A DNA stretch of 64,000 nt from JAGXTF01 sp044224315 (GCA_044224315.1 JBGAKR010000002.1:667796-731795), one strand, 5' to 3'; numbered from the stretch's first letter, positions 1 to 9,696 are shown. The notes: generated from the letters alone by a model not told the origin. Numbers and translations: made by a program.

Positions 1-2879
1 TCTGGCCCCAATGAACCCGGACCTACAATATTGCGAATAGCCAACACCAGTATTTTATCTCCATCCGATACATTATCATCCGAAATATTGCACTTAATAG
101 AGTTTACACTGTTGTTTTTAATTACAGTAATGGTGCGGGTATTAAAGTTGTAATCGGTAGGACTTACAGCGGTTGTTGAGCTGGTTTTCACCACTACATC
201 AAAGGTAAAGTTCTCGTCGAGTGGCAATACTTTAAATCCAATATTGCTCAGTGAATCGGCAGTTTCAAAAATGGTATCTCTTACTTTTTTGAAATTCACT
301 ACAGGCAATGAAGCAGCCTCAATGTCGGCCAGGTAGCGTGGGTTTAATCCATACAAATTAGTCAAAGGTGCGGTAGGATCGTATTGAGAACCAATACCGG
401 TTACGTTGATATAGCCAGTTGGCGCCGAAGTTCCGTCGATATTGGTTTCAGCATCAATAATCAAGGAGTCTATGCTGCCATCGGTATGTTTTACACGCAC
501 AATTTTATTGGTATTGGGCGACAAGGCAGATGTTGGCCAATCGCTGCTATTTACCAGAATTACACGGGTAAATTTGGTCATTTTGCTTTCAGTAGTTTCA
601 TCTACATCATTGGCAATATTGGGGGTGCGCAATGTGCGGTTTTTGGCAATCACCACAATGGTATCCAACTGATCCATTGTAACCATACCTTGCACCTGGG
701 TTACAGTACCCTGTACCATTACGCTATCACCCTCGGCTACAGTATAGCCAAAAGTTTTGCTGCTTGACAACACACCCAAACCGGCTGTTTTATCCATAAT
801 GGTAAACTGCAGGCCACCGCTGCGCATGTTTCCTCCATGAACAGTACCTGTTACACGGCATTTTACATTTAATGAGTCGGCTACGCGGCCGGCTTTATTC
901 TGTTTAGAAATAAGCGTTGGGCTGTAGAGTGGATAATCATCACTGCTAATGTTTATGGTAAAAGTATCGGGTTTCTGAATTACGATATTGGACAATACAC
1001 CCAATCCGAAAACTGCTTTTTCTAAATTCTCAAATACCTGATCATCCAAAATTGGAATTGAAACAGAAATGGTATCGGGTGTAGAATTGTCTATATTGAT
1101 AATCTGTGAGGTAGGATTAAATGTAAAATCCGAACCCTGAGAAGCCGTTGAAGCGGCAGAAATCCACCTTAAAGTAAAGTCCCCACCTGCATCGGTTTTA
1201 GAAATTACCTTAATTTTAATTTTTACTGAACCTACTTTCTCAGAAACATTTACAGAAGTACCTACAAATTTGATGTAAGCCGGACCATCGTTGTCTTTTA
1301 CAATAATGGTGTTTAAAGAATCCTTGCCAATTTTAGCAATACCGCTTTTTACACGCACATTCATTACAAAAGTATCGTCCCAATCTTTATTCAGGTCATC
1401 CACAATGATGGCTTTGATTGTTATAGAATCCGGACCAGTGGTTTTTCCCAAATTGAAAACCGAATCGGTAAAGCTTTTACCCAATTTAAATTCAGAAGGA
1501 ATTAAACTGCTGTCTCCTTTTGATTTTACACCCAAACGAATAGAGGAAGGACTAGAAATGGCTTTATCCATTTTTACCTTAATGCTTACAGTACCATCGG
1601 TTTCTTTGGCTGTTAGCTTGGTAACACCAAAGGTAACGGTGGCCACATCATTGTCGGTAATGGTAAGGGTATTGGCAACCTCTACACCCAATACGCAGTT
1701 TGTAGGCTGATCCAGACGCAGAACCACAGTCTCGTCGGTTTCAGCCATATTATCATCTACAATGGTAATTTTGGTAGTATCGTAAGCCAATCCGCCCGGA
1801 TTAAATGTAATGGTACGGGGTTCGGTAAGATTAAAGTCGGCAGATGCGCCTTTGGCTGCAGTTCCACCCACCAGGCTGATGCGTACAGATTGAGCTTGGT
1901 TGTTGCTGTACTTGCGCACCACGTATATTTCTTTTACTCCGGCGCCTTCGGTGGTGGTTGAAGTACGGTTCAGGAATTCAATTACAGGCGATACCAAAGC
2001 GGCATCGTTTTCATCCAGTGCTACCGGAGAGGTTCTGCCTCCGCTGGGGTTGATTGTGTTTTTATTCGATGCGCCCCATTTGCCATCGGCATCCTGGTTG
2101 GCATACAAGGGTATACCATTATATCGGTCTATCTTTTCTATGCGCTGCACACCTGCTGCGTTGTTGTTAGGTATAATGCAGGCCCAGTTTCCAGCCACTC
2201 CTTCTACATTGGAATAGAATGAAACAGCACCCGGAACGGTAATCTCATCTTTTTCAATCATGGTTAAAGACAATGGGCGACCAGTGCCGTTTACATTGTC
2301 GTACAAAGCCACAAAGCTTTTTGAAGAAGCCAGGCTTTTACCCCAGATACCTGTACAAGAGTCGTTGTGCTTACCAGCGCCAAATGCCATTACATGCATG
2401 GAATCAAATCCATATACCCTTAATGAGTCGGTAGCAGTAATGCCTTTAGCCAAAATGCAGGGATACACATTTTTACCAGGATTGAAACGGCTGTCGCTGG
2501 TAGGAATAAAACCAAACCAACCCTCATATTCACCGGCACCATTGGTATAGAAAGTATCGTGCGATGATCCGCTGGTCCAACTTGGGGTGGTGGCATATTT
2601 CCAGTTTCCGCTATCCAGAAACATGGAGGTACCAGCTCCCGGAAACTGTGCAGTAGAGCTGAAATCAGAGGATACAATCCCGCGGGTTACATATTTGTAG
2701 GCCTGATTTGGGGTCAAACCAATCAGGTGGGCCCGGAAAACCACTGGCATTGCATAACTTCCACCTTTTGTAGAAGCCATATACAATGGCACTTTAACGC
2801 CTCCAAAGCCAGCATTACTAATCTGCCCGAAAGCAGTAGCTGAAGCAACGAGGAAAACTAATAGTAATATTCTTCTCAT
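1..2879 (-). CDS. Secreted Calx-beta repeat protein, C-terminal part outside the window
   Basis: An open frame with no stop runs from an ATG at 2879 down to base 1, so at least 959 codons are present and the C-terminus is missing. Residues 1-18 (MRRILLLVFLVASATAFG) form a signal peptide. Residues of about 20-290 resemble no family I can name. From about residue 300 there are Calx-beta-like repeats, each ending in an acidic loop (VDDNMAETDE, VDDLNKDWDD, LDDQVFENLE, SDDNVSDGDK). Around residues 660-740 a segment looks like an OB-fold insert of the kind found in secreted Bacteroidota proteins. Calx-beta domains bind Ca2+ in other proteins and often serve adhesion. A T9SS sorting tail would be expected beyond the left edge, which is inference. 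comF lies 81 bp upstream on the same strand. Confidence 0.85.
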   Translation of the reverse strand, partial: MRRILLLVFLVASATAFGQISNAGFGGVKVPLYMASTKGGSYAMPVVFRAHLIGLTPNQAYKYVTRGIVSSDFSSTAQFPGAGTSMFLDSGNWKYATTPSWTSGSSHDTFYTNGAGEYEGWFGFIPTSDSRFNPGKNVYPCILAKGITATDSLRVYGFDSMHVMAFGAGKHNDSCTGIWGKSLASSKSFVALYDNVNGTGRPLSLTMIEKDEITVPGAVSFYSNVEGVAGNWACIIPNNNAAGVQRIEKIDRYNGIPLYANQDADGKWGASNKNTINPSGGRTSPVALDENDAALVSPVIEFLNRTSTTTEGAGVKEIYVVRKYSNNQAQSVRISLVGGTAAKGASADFNLTEPRTITFNPGGLAYDTTKITIVDDNMAETDETVVLRLDQPTNCVLGVEVANTLTITDNDVATVTFGVTKLTAKETDGTVSIKVKMDKAISSPSSIRLGVKSKGDSSLIPSEFKLGKSFTDSVFNLGKTTGPDSITIKAIIVDDLNKDWDDTFVMNVRVKSGIAKIGKDSLNTIIVKDNDGPAYIKFVGTSVNVSEKVGSVKIKIKVISKTDAGGDFTLRWISAASTASQGSDFTFNPTSQIINIDNSTPDTISVSIPILDDQVFENLEKAVFGLGVLSNIVIQKPDTFTINISSDDYPLYSPTLISKQNKAGRVADSLNVKCRVTGTVHGGNMRSGGLQFTIMDKTAGLGVLSSSKTFGYTVAEGDSVMVQGTVTQVQGMVTMDQLDTIVVIAKNRTLRTPNIANDVDETTESKMTKFTRVILVNSSDWPTSALSPNTNKIVRVKHTDGSIDSLIIDAETNIDGTSAPTGYINVTGIGSQYDPTAPLTNLYGLNPRYLADIEAASLPVVNFKKVRDTIFETADSLSNIGFKVLPLDENFTFDVVVKTSSTTAVSPTDYNFNTRTITVIKNNSVNSIKCNISDDNVSDGDKILVLAIRNIVGPGSLGP

Positions 2880-2960
2880 AGTTATGTGAACTGGCAAATT
2901 TACCCCATTTTACAATAAAATTACAGAAAATTGAAGGTTTAGCCGATTTTTTACACAAAT

Positions 2961-3659
2961 CTAACCAGAGGCAAATGCCAGACTCAGATACCCAGGCTCC
3001 GTTAACCCACTCTGTATGATTGGATTAAGGCATGCTTCGGCAGTTGCACCGGTGGTTACAACATCATCTATCAAAATAATTTTCGAATACTTGTTCGCTA
3101 CTTTTTGGTTCACCGAAAACAGGGTTTCCACATTTTGCCACCTCCTATACCGGCCCATCCGGGTTTGGCTGCCTGAATAATTGTTGCGCACCAGCAAATC
3201 GTTTACCACCGGCACTTCCAGCACTTTACCCAGGCCGCTGGCAATAAGGCTGGCCTGGTTGTAGCCCCGCTGCTTCTCCTTGCGCGGATGCAAGGGCACC
3301 GGCACCAGAACTTCGGGTTTAAATTCGGGATTTGCCGCTTTCAAATCAGCCCCAAACAAACTGCCCAGATGCTCTGCTAAATCCTGGTTGCCTTTGTACT
3401 TAATCTGGTGCAGCAAATTTTGGGTAAGTCCGTTTTTGCGAAAATGCAGGTAACTGCTGGCAAAAGCCAAGGGTATACGGCCCCAAAATACCTTTTCAAC
3501 CGGATTGCCCTGCTGAAACAAAAAACCTGTGCGCGGCAATTTGTCTAAACAGTGCATACATACCCCCACTTCGCCCTGTACCAACCATTGCTGGCAAATG
3601 GCGCATACCCTGGGGTAAAACAATCCGCCCAGCAGGCGCAAGGGTTTTAGATAATCCAT
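2961..3659 (-). CDS. comF: ComF family phosphoribosyltransferase-like protein
   Basis: The 232-residue protein has the two parts typical of ComF/GntX. An N-terminal zinc-ribbon-like module carries Cys19-x2-Cys22 and Cys34-x2-Cys37. A type I phosphoribosyltransferase fold follows, with the PRPP loop IILIDDVVTTGAT near residue 195 and a VPVPLHPRKEKQRGYNQ segment near residue 122. In naturally competent bacteria ComF acts in the cytoplasm in DNA uptake; its exact reaction is not settled. Length is normal for the family. The start is an ATG 106 bp from the divergent ABC transporter start. No other competence gene is visible nearby, so transformation cannot be inferred from this gene alone. Confidence 0.9.
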   Translation of the reverse strand: MDYLKPLRLLGGLFYPRVCAICQQWLVQGEVGVCMHCLDKLPRTGFLFQQGNPVEKVFWGRIPLAFASSYLHFRKNGLTQNLLHQIKYKGNQDLAEHLGSLFGADLKAANPEFKPEVLVPVPLHPRKEKQRGYNQASLIASGLGKVLEVPVVNDLLVRNNYSGSQTRMGRYRRWQNVETLFSVNQKVANKYSKIILIDDVVTTGATAEACLNPIIQSGLTEPGYLSLAFASG

Positions 3660-3765
3660 TGGCTATAAAACGGGCAATTAGACCAGCGGCGAAAATAAAT
3701 CGGCCACAAAAACACGCTTATCGTAAAACAATGGCAATTATTGTAGGAAATTTGCCACACTTCCC

Positions 3766-5592
3766 ATGGCTTCACGCAAAGACAATAACCTCCCCAAAGC
3801 AAAACTCAACGCCGCCAATTTTAAACGCAGCCTTCGCCTGTTCAGGTATATCCAAAAAACCGATCGCTGGCTGTTTATTCTGGGTACCATTTTTCTGGCA
3901 CTCACTGCAGTTACTTCACTGCTTTTTCCCAAATTGTTGGGAAGCCTGGTAGATGGGGCCGCCATGCCTTCATTGGGCCAAAACTCTCATACCCCTGATG
4001 CGTCTCAGCTCGAGAAAATTGCCATTTATTTTGTTTACCTCTTTATTGCACAGGCTGTATTCTCATTTTTCCGCATTTCCATTTATGTGCGGGTTACCGA
4101 AAATATGACCTTTGGCATACGCAAGGATTTGTACAAAAGTGTGCTCATGCAAAACATGGATTTTTTTAGCCAAAGCCGCGTGGGTGATTTATTGAGCAGA
4201 TTTAGTGCAGATATTTCGCAAATTCAGGATTCGTTTACCACCAATATTGCCATGTTTATGCGCCAGGTTTTGGTAATTTTAGGCGGGGTGGTGATGCTGT
4301 TTTTTACCTCATCCAAGCTGGCTTTGATGATGCTGGCTACGGTACCGGTGGTGGTAATTATTTCATTGATTTTTGGTAGATATATTCGCAAAATAAGCCG
4401 GCAGGTGCAGGATTTTACCGCCAATAACAATGTAATTGTAGAAGAAACTTTAAGCGGAATTGTAAATGTAAAATCATTCACAAACGAGCAGCACGAGCTT
4501 ACCCGCTACCAAAGCAGCGCCGAAACATTGCGCAAGGAAAGTATTTTTCGCGGATTGCTGCGCGGTGGTTTTAGTTCATTTATTATCGTGTGCCTATTTG
4601 GCAGCATTGTATTCCTCATTTTTCAGGGCCTGGTAATGGTGCGGCAAGGCACCCTCAGCCAGGGAGAACTATGGCAATTTATGCTGCTTACTGGCTTTGT
4701 AGGCGGCAGCATTGGCGGTGTTGCCGAGCAATTTGTGCAAATTCAAAAAACATTGGGCGCGGTAGAAAGGGTAATGGATTTAATCGACAAACCCATTGAA
4801 CCCATGGTAATTTCAGATGCCCAAACCCAAAAAATGCAGGGCGATATCCGTTTCGAAAATATTGAATTTTCGTACCCCTCTAGGCCCGATTTTGCAGTAT
4901 TAAAAAATGTAAATTTCAGTTTACAAACCGGCAAAACCCTGGCCGTGGTTGGCCCAAGCGGGGCAGGCAAAAGCACCATTATTAATTTATTATACCGGTT
5001 TTATGAACCTACCTCCGGACAGGTGTTTATCAATAACCAAAATATTCACAATTCGGATTTATTTACCCTGCGCAATTCTATGGCTTTGGTACCCCAGGAA
5101 ATTATGCTTTTCGGAGGTTCCATTTATGAAAATATTGTGTATGGAAACCCAACTGCCAGCGAGGCTGAAGTGATGGAAGCAGCCAGGCGCGCCAATGCCC
5201 ACGAGTTTATTATGGACTTTCCCGATGGGTATAAAACTGTGGTGGGCGATCGCGGCATTCGTTTATCCGGCGGCCAACGCCAGCGCATTGCCATTGCCCG
5301 GGCCATACTCAAAAACCCAAACTATTTATTTATGGATGAGGCCACCAGTTCGTTGGATTCTGAAAGCGAAAAACTGGTGCAAGACGCGCTAGAAAAACTG
5401 ATGCAGGGCCGCACCAGCATTATCATTGCACACCGCTTAAGCACCATACGCAATGCCGATAAAATCATTGTATTAAAACATGGTACTGTGGCCGAAGAAG
5501 GCGACCATGATGCACTTATGAATATCCCAAATGGCATTTACCGCAAAATGGTAGAATTGCAGCAAGAACCCGAAGATTTTTTCGACAATTGA
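3766..5592 (+). CDS. ABC transporter, fused permease and ATPase (MsbA/BmrA-like exporter)
   Basis: The 608-residue half-transporter has an N-terminal six-helix membrane domain (about residues 25-325) followed by a nucleotide-binding domain. Walker A is GPSGAGKST near residue 396, the signature LSGGQRQR near 500, Walker B LFMDEATSSLD near 520 and the H-loop IIIAHRLST near 554. It should work as a homodimer in the inner membrane, exporting lipids, drugs or peptides; the sequence does not identify the substrate. Its stop codon overlaps the TTG start of the following alkyltransferase gene, so the two are probably translated from one mRNA. The ATG at 3766 is a good start because the next codons match the usual basic N-terminal stretch. 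Confidence 0.92.
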   Translation: MASRKDNNLPKAKLNAANFKRSLRLFRYIQKTDRWLFILGTIFLALTAVTSLLFPKLLGSLVDGAAMPSLGQNSHTPDASQLEKIAIYFVYLFIAQAVFSFFRISIYVRVTENMTFGIRKDLYKSVLMQNMDFFSQSRVGDLLSRFSADISQIQDSFTTNIAMFMRQVLVILGGVVMLFFTSSKLALMMLATVPVVVIISLIFGRYIRKISRQVQDFTANNNVIVEETLSGIVNVKSFTNEQHELTRYQSSAETLRKESIFRGLLRGGFSSFIIVCLFGSIVFLIFQGLVMVRQGTLSQGELWQFMLLTGFVGGSIGGVAEQFVQIQKTLGAVERVMDLIDKPIEPMVISDAQTQKMQGDIRFENIEFSYPSRPDFAVLKNVNFSLQTGKTLAVVGPSGAGKSTIINLLYRFYEPTSGQVFINNQNIHNSDLFTLRNSMALVPQEIMLFGGSIYENIVYGNPTASEAEVMEAARRANAHEFIMDFPDGYKTVVGDRGIRLSGGQRQRIAIARAILKNPNYLFMDEATSSLDSESEKLVQDALEKLMQGRTSIIIAHRLSTIRNADKIIVLKHGTVAEEGDHDALMNIPNGIYRKMVELQQEPEDFFDN

Positions 5593-6122
5593 GCACCCCC
5601 GTTCAATATCAATCCATAGCAGGTCTGCCCTTTCCCATGCTGGCCGCAGCCGATGAAAAAGGCTTATGTATGCTGCATTTTTTAAATGAAAATTATGTCG
5701 ACGATCATTTGCAAAAATTAGCTACTAAAAACCAATGGGAAATGCAAAATACAGGTTCGGATATTTTACAAAAAACCGCGCATGAATTGCAATTGTATTT
5801 TGCAGGTAAATTAAAAGATTTCAGCATTCCCCTTTCATTTTATGGTACCCCATTTCAGCAAAAAGTATGGGAGGCTTTGTTGCAAATTCCGTATGGCCAA
5901 ATCCGCAGTTATGCCCAGCAAACCGCCATCCTGGGCAATCCCCTGGCCATACGGGCAGTAGCCACCGCCAATGGCGACAATCCCATAGCCATACTGGTTC
6001 CCTGCCACCGCGTAATAGGCAGCAACGGAGCCCTCACCGGCTATGCCGGCGGCCTGGATAAGAAAAAATTTCTATTGGAATTGGAAATGCAAAACACACC
6101 CAGAGAAGGGAGTTTGTTTTAA
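5589..6122 (+). CDS. ogt: Methylated-DNA-protein-cysteine S-methyltransferase
   Basis: The enzyme removes O6-alkyl groups from guanine in DNA by transferring them irreversibly to its own cysteine. The active-site motif PCHRVIG is present with the acceptor at Cys139, and it is followed by the usual YAGGLDKKKFLLELE-type segment. The N-terminal half (about 1-85) is the variable ribonuclease-H-like domain; the C-terminal half carries the winged-helix DNA-binding module. At 177 residues it is a normal stand-alone Ogt without an Ada domain. The start is a TTG whose last two bases are shared with the TGA stop of the ABC transporter; an internal ATG at 5640 would cut into the N-terminal domain. Functional linkage with the transporter is not evident. 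Confidence 0.9.
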   Translation: MSTPVQYQSIAGLPFPMLAAADEKGLCMLHFLNENYVDDHLQKLATKNQWEMQNTGSDILQKTAHELQLYFAGKLKDFSIPLSFYGTPFQQKVWEALLQIPYGQIRSYAQQTAILGNPLAIRAVATANGDNPIAILVPCHRVIGSNGALTGYAGGLDKKKFLLELEMQNTPREGSLF

Positions 6123-6168
6123 TAATAAATAAATTTATCCCATGTGATTTCCAATCCCAAAACCGTAG

Positions 6169-6188
6169 GGGTCTGTCGCGACAGACCC
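6169..6188. repeat. Perfect 20-bp palindrome in an intergenic region
   Basis: GGGTCTGTCGCGACAGACCC is a perfect inverted repeat with no loop. It begins 46 bp after the ogt stop, has no T-tract, and lies in a 290-bp stretch without a convincing gene. It could be a dispersed palindromic repeat, or a protein-binding site. Confidence 0.7.
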
Positions 6189-6412
6189 TTACAGTTTTGG
6201 AGTGATTCAGGAAAGTCAGGACGCTATCAAACCTGTAACTAGGCGTTTGGTCTGCACTATCGCAAGGCAAGAACACAAGACCGAACCGCGGGATTGGGGA
6301 TAGTGTTTTGGGAGAACACCAACAGCAGGAGGAAAGGATTACAATTTCAAACAATTCGAATTCACCGTTATAAAAGCATCTCAATTCATAAACCCTAACA
6401 GTCGGGGAGCGG

Positions 6413-6859
6413 TTATAGTACCCTGTGTTCCCAATTTAAAATTAATTTAGACAATTCTGCAATTTCCTTATCATTTTCTCCCACATCCAAGTCTGACAAA
6501 TAATGCTGCACAAATTCATATTCGCTTTCATTCTTAATCCCTTTCTTTTTGACTCGATTGATTTTCTTATTTCCGCTACTTAATTCGGATAAAGATATTC
6601 CACGTTCTTTTATAAAGGTATAAAAGTCACTTACGGTTTGTTTGTTCTTTTCGTTTAATAGTGGCGTTATGAAATCTGCCATTAAACCATATTCAACTTT
6701 TTTTAGGTCTACTTCATTTAATAATATAATACGAAATTTAGACATTTCGTAATCAAAATAATTGGGTGTAATAATATTGTTTTTCGTATTCCAATATTTG
6801 CAAAATTCAGTAAATACATCAAAAATGTATATCAATCGTTCTTTTTTTTTACTTTCCAT
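6413..6859 (-). CDS. Hypothetical protein, 148 residues, AT-rich
   Basis: I do not recognise a family. The protein is Lys/Glu/Asn rich, mostly helical in appearance, with no signal peptide or membrane segment. It starts MESKKKERLIYIFDVFTEF and has a basic patch KKINRVKKKGIK near residue 100. Its base composition is far more AT-rich than the neighbouring housekeeping genes, which suggests acquisition by transfer or weak constraint. The ATG overlaps the stop of a doubtful upstream frame (TAATG), so translation coupling is possible. It may be the remaining half of a restriction-, toxin- or phage-related pair, but nothing in the sequence shows this. Confidence 0.55.
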   Translation of the reverse strand: MESKKKERLIYIFDVFTEFCKYWNTKNNIITPNYFDYEMSKFRIILLNEVDLKKVEYGLMADFITPLLNEKNKQTVSDFYTFIKERGISLSELSSGNKKINRVKKKGIKNESEYEFVQHYLSDLDVGENDKEIAELSKLILNWEHRVL

Positions 6860-7486
6860 TACGCAAAATTAATTTTTTTTCCTGTTGGTCTTCCTCCCCA
6901 CCCATCCAATCCCCCCGCCCTCTCGCGGTCCGGTCTTATGCGACGGATAGCAGCCCGGCCGACCAACCACTTTGTGTATTCCAATATACTCAATTTCATA
7001 CCAATTTTTACTTCAAACAACCCTAAGTTTATCCCTTCGAAAATAGGAATTGTCTGGCATATTTCAAAAAACAAATCCAAGTGCACGTTATGGAGTGGGC
7101 TACCATTCCCATAATTCGACAGAAATACAGGCAATTACTACAACTGAATTCATCTATTCCTACAGAGTTTTTAAAATGAAATCCCTATATTTGAATAACG
7201 AGATTTAAGCCAATTCTAAACATACAAGGCTACACCATACCCAACAAAGGTTTCTCTCGCATTTATCCCACCTTTCTCTCAGGTTTCTCCCGCGTTTCTC
7301 CCACCCAAAAGCCTACCTAGAGGTTACCCAGAGTTATGGATAATAACATACGCACTCCAATAATGCCTGAGGCATGAATTCACTTCATTCCTTAAACTAC
7401 TTCCCTCCTTTCATCGAAAACCCCTTTCACCCAATCCCATTCGTTTTGCATTTACAGCCAAAAACTATATTTTGCACAACCTTTCT
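6860..7486. other. 627-bp gap without a convincing gene, containing a GC-rich patch
   Basis: The stretch 6885-6970 is strikingly C/G-rich against an AT-rich background and is bounded by short inverted repeats (TTGGTC near 6885 and GACCAA near 6960). A minus-strand frame through it (6859-7134) has a TTG start and low-complexity Arg/Gly-rich content, so I do not call it a gene. The part 7250-7310 repeats TTTCTC(T/C)C-type units. The last 40 bases before the M13 peptidase contain TATATTTTG, a possible -7 element. Confidence 0.5.
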
Positions 7487-9532
7487 ATGAAAAATAGCCT
7501 CGTTTTTTCAACCCTCACCGCCCTGCTGGCCCTGGCTTGCAATAGCAACAAAAATGCAAACGAAACCTCCGGGCCCGATCCCCTGGCAGCGCATATCGAC
7601 AGTACGGTAAACCCGGGTGCCGACTTTTTTCTGTTTGCCAACGGCAAATGGTTTAAACAAAACCCCATTCCGGCCAGCGAAATGTCGAACGGATTGTGGC
7701 AGATTATAGGCGATACCATCAATGCACAAATCCGCAGCATTTGCGAATCATCGGCAAGTATGAAGGATGCCGAAAAAGGCAGTAACAAACAAAAAATAGG
7801 CGATTTTTATTACAGCGGTATGGACAGTACCACCATTAATAAAAATGGATTAAGCAGCCTGAAACCCGAGCTGGACGCCATAAATAAAATAGCCACGGCC
7901 GATGATATTATAAAATTTGCAGCCCATTTACACCAATATGTAGGGGCTCCTTTTTTTAATTTTTATGTTGGGCAGGACGATAAAAACAGCGAACAAAATG
8001 TACTGTTTATTTCGCAAGGCGGACTGAGTTTGCCCGACCGCAACTACTATTTTGACGACGACCAGCGCGCGCAAGACAATCGCAATTTATTTAAAAATCA
8101 CCTCAAAAATGCGTTCACCATTTTGGGCCAGGATGAGAAAACTGCTGTAGCCAATGCAGCCAATTTGATGCAGCTGGAAAGCAGTATGGCCAAGGCTTCG
8201 CGCAAACGCGAAGACACCCGCGATCCGCAAAAAAATTACAACAAAATGGGGGTTGAAGAATTGCAAAAAAATTGTCCGGATTTTAATTGGTCTATGTTTT
8301 TGCGCGAAATGGGTGTAGAAAAAACCGAAACCGTAATTGTGGGTCAGCCCGAATACCTGAAAGCCTTGAGCAGCCTGATTAAAATCAAACCCTTAGAGGA
8401 TTGGAAAAACTATTTCCGCTACCAATTATTGCACGGTACCAGCCAATATTTGGATGATAAAACCTATATGGAATTTTTTGATTTTTACACCAAAACCCTG
8501 CGCGGTGTAAAAGAAGCAAAACCAAGGTGGAAAAGGGTGGTAGGCCAAACCAATTCATCCTTGGGCGAATTAATCGGACAGGTTTATGTAGCAGAATATT
8601 TACCCAAAGGCACCAAAGAAAAATTGCAGGAAATAGGCAATGCCATTCGCGAAGTATACGCCGAACACATAAAAAACCTGGATTGGATGAGCAGCGTAAC
8701 CAAAGAAAAAGCATTGAAAAAACTCAGCTCCATTATGATGAAAATGGGTTACCCCGACAAGTGGAAAGACATGAGTAAAATGCAGATTGACCGTAACTCT
8801 TACGTGCGCAATGTAATGGCCGCCAACAAATGGAGCAGCGATTATAACCTGGCCAAATTGGGCAAACCCGTAGACCGCGCCGAGTGGAATATGCAACCCC
8901 AAACCTATAATGCATATTACAACCCATCTAACAACGAAATTGTAATACCTGGTTGCAATATTATTGTACCTGGTTTTGAAAGAAAACTGGCCGATGATGC
9001 CATATTGTATTCAATTATTGGAGGCAGCACAATTGGACATGAAATCACCCACGGATTTGACGACCAGGGCAGCCAATACGATGAAAAAGGCAACCTGAAC
9101 GACTGGTGGACCGCAGAAGATAAAACCAAATTTAAAGCCAAAACCCAGGGCATTGTAGACCAGTTTAACGCATACATAGCCGTGGATAGCCTGCACATAA
9201 ACGGCGAATTAACCCAGGGCGAAAACATTGCCGATTTGGGTGGAATTGTAATGGGTTACGAAGCATTCAAAAAAACCAGCCAGTACAAAAACAAAACAGT
9301 TATTGCCGGCCTAAACCCCGACCAGCGTTTCTTTTTAGGCTACGCATTTGCCTGGATGATCAACGATCGCCCCGAAAACATAGCCAACCAGGTGCGCAGC
9401 AACGAACACAGCCCCGCCAAATTCAGGGTATTAGGACCCTTATCCAACATGCCCGAATTCTACACCACCTTTGGCATCAAAAAAGGCGATGCCATGTGGA
9501 GAGAAGAAAAAGACAGGGTAAAAATCTGGTAG
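7487..9532 (+). CDS. M13 family zinc metallopeptidase lipoprotein (neprilysin/PepO-like)
   Basis: The enzyme is expected to cleave short peptides in the periplasm or at the outer membrane. It has the full two-lobed M13 arrangement in 681 residues: an N-terminal PF05649-type domain and a C-terminal catalytic domain with HEITH at residues 518-522 (zinc ligands His518 and His522, catalytic Glu519) and ENIADLGG at 579, where Glu579 is the third zinc ligand. The first 18 residues end in the lipobox-like LALAC, so it is probably a lipoprotein. I chose the ATG at 7487; a TTG at 7472 adds five residues ahead of the signal peptide. Bacteroidota usually carry several M13 peptidases. No operon partner is visible. 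Confidence 0.93.
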   Translation: MKNSLVFSTLTALLALACNSNKNANETSGPDPLAAHIDSTVNPGADFFLFANGKWFKQNPIPASEMSNGLWQIIGDTINAQIRSICESSASMKDAEKGSNKQKIGDFYYSGMDSTTINKNGLSSLKPELDAINKIATADDIIKFAAHLHQYVGAPFFNFYVGQDDKNSEQNVLFISQGGLSLPDRNYYFDDDQRAQDNRNLFKNHLKNAFTILGQDEKTAVANAANLMQLESSMAKASRKREDTRDPQKNYNKMGVEELQKNCPDFNWSMFLREMGVEKTETVIVGQPEYLKALSSLIKIKPLEDWKNYFRYQLLHGTSQYLDDKTYMEFFDFYTKTLRGVKEAKPRWKRVVGQTNSSLGELIGQVYVAEYLPKGTKEKLQEIGNAIREVYAEHIKNLDWMSSVTKEKALKKLSSIMMKMGYPDKWKDMSKMQIDRNSYVRNVMAANKWSSDYNLAKLGKPVDRAEWNMQPQTYNAYYNPSNNEIVIPGCNIIVPGFERKLADDAILYSIIGGSTIGHEITHGFDDQGSQYDEKGNLNDWWTAEDKTKFKAKTQGIVDQFNAYIAVDSLHINGELTQGENIADLGGIVMGYEAFKKTSQYKNKTVIAGLNPDQRFFLGYAFAWMINDRPENIANQVRSNEHSPAKFRVLGPLSNMPEFYTTFGIKKGDAMWREEKDRVKIW

Positions 9533-9582
9533 GTTTTAGTTGACAGTTGACAGTGTACAGTTGACAGTTTTTTAATCCGTAG

Positions 9583-9610
9583 AATTATTTGCAAATATAA
9601 AATCCCGTAG
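9583..9610 (+). repeat. Intergenic direct repeat, copy 1 (ends in TCCCGTAG)
   Basis: A 28-bp unit starting AATTATTTGCA and ending ATCCCGTAG matches a second copy 86 bp downstream at 25 of 28 positions. Both lie in the gap after the M13 peptidase gene, together with TTGACAGT tandem repeats at 9539-9569. Confidence 0.7.
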
Positions 9611-9668
9611 GGATGACATATTTGATAGAAACCGCAAAGCCCCATTGGGTATACGTTTTTTCATATAA

Positions 9669-9696
9669 AATTATTTGCATTTATATAATCCCGTAG
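9669..9696 (+). repeat. Intergenic direct repeat, copy 2 (ends in TCCCGTAG)
   Basis: This is the second copy of the 28-bp unit found at 9583-9610. The three differences are all A/T exchanges, so the pair probably arose by duplication of a dispersed non-coding element. No coding frame spans it. Confidence 0.7.

Noticed and set aside
384..1710. Several plus-strand frames over the Calx-beta gene
   Set aside because: The minus strand has a single open frame across the entire region with recognisable repeats and a signal peptide.
6859..7134. Minus-strand frame of 91 codons upstream of the hypothetical gene at 6413-6859, with a TAATG junction
   Set aside because: It needs a TTG start, crosses the GC-rich patch, has a low-complexity Arg/Gly-rich end and fits no family. 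The TAATG overlap alone is not enough.
9539..9569. TTGACAGT tandem repeats after the M13 peptidase
   Set aside because: They resemble -35 boxes, but no promoter element follows, and they are short simple repeats in a non-coding gap.
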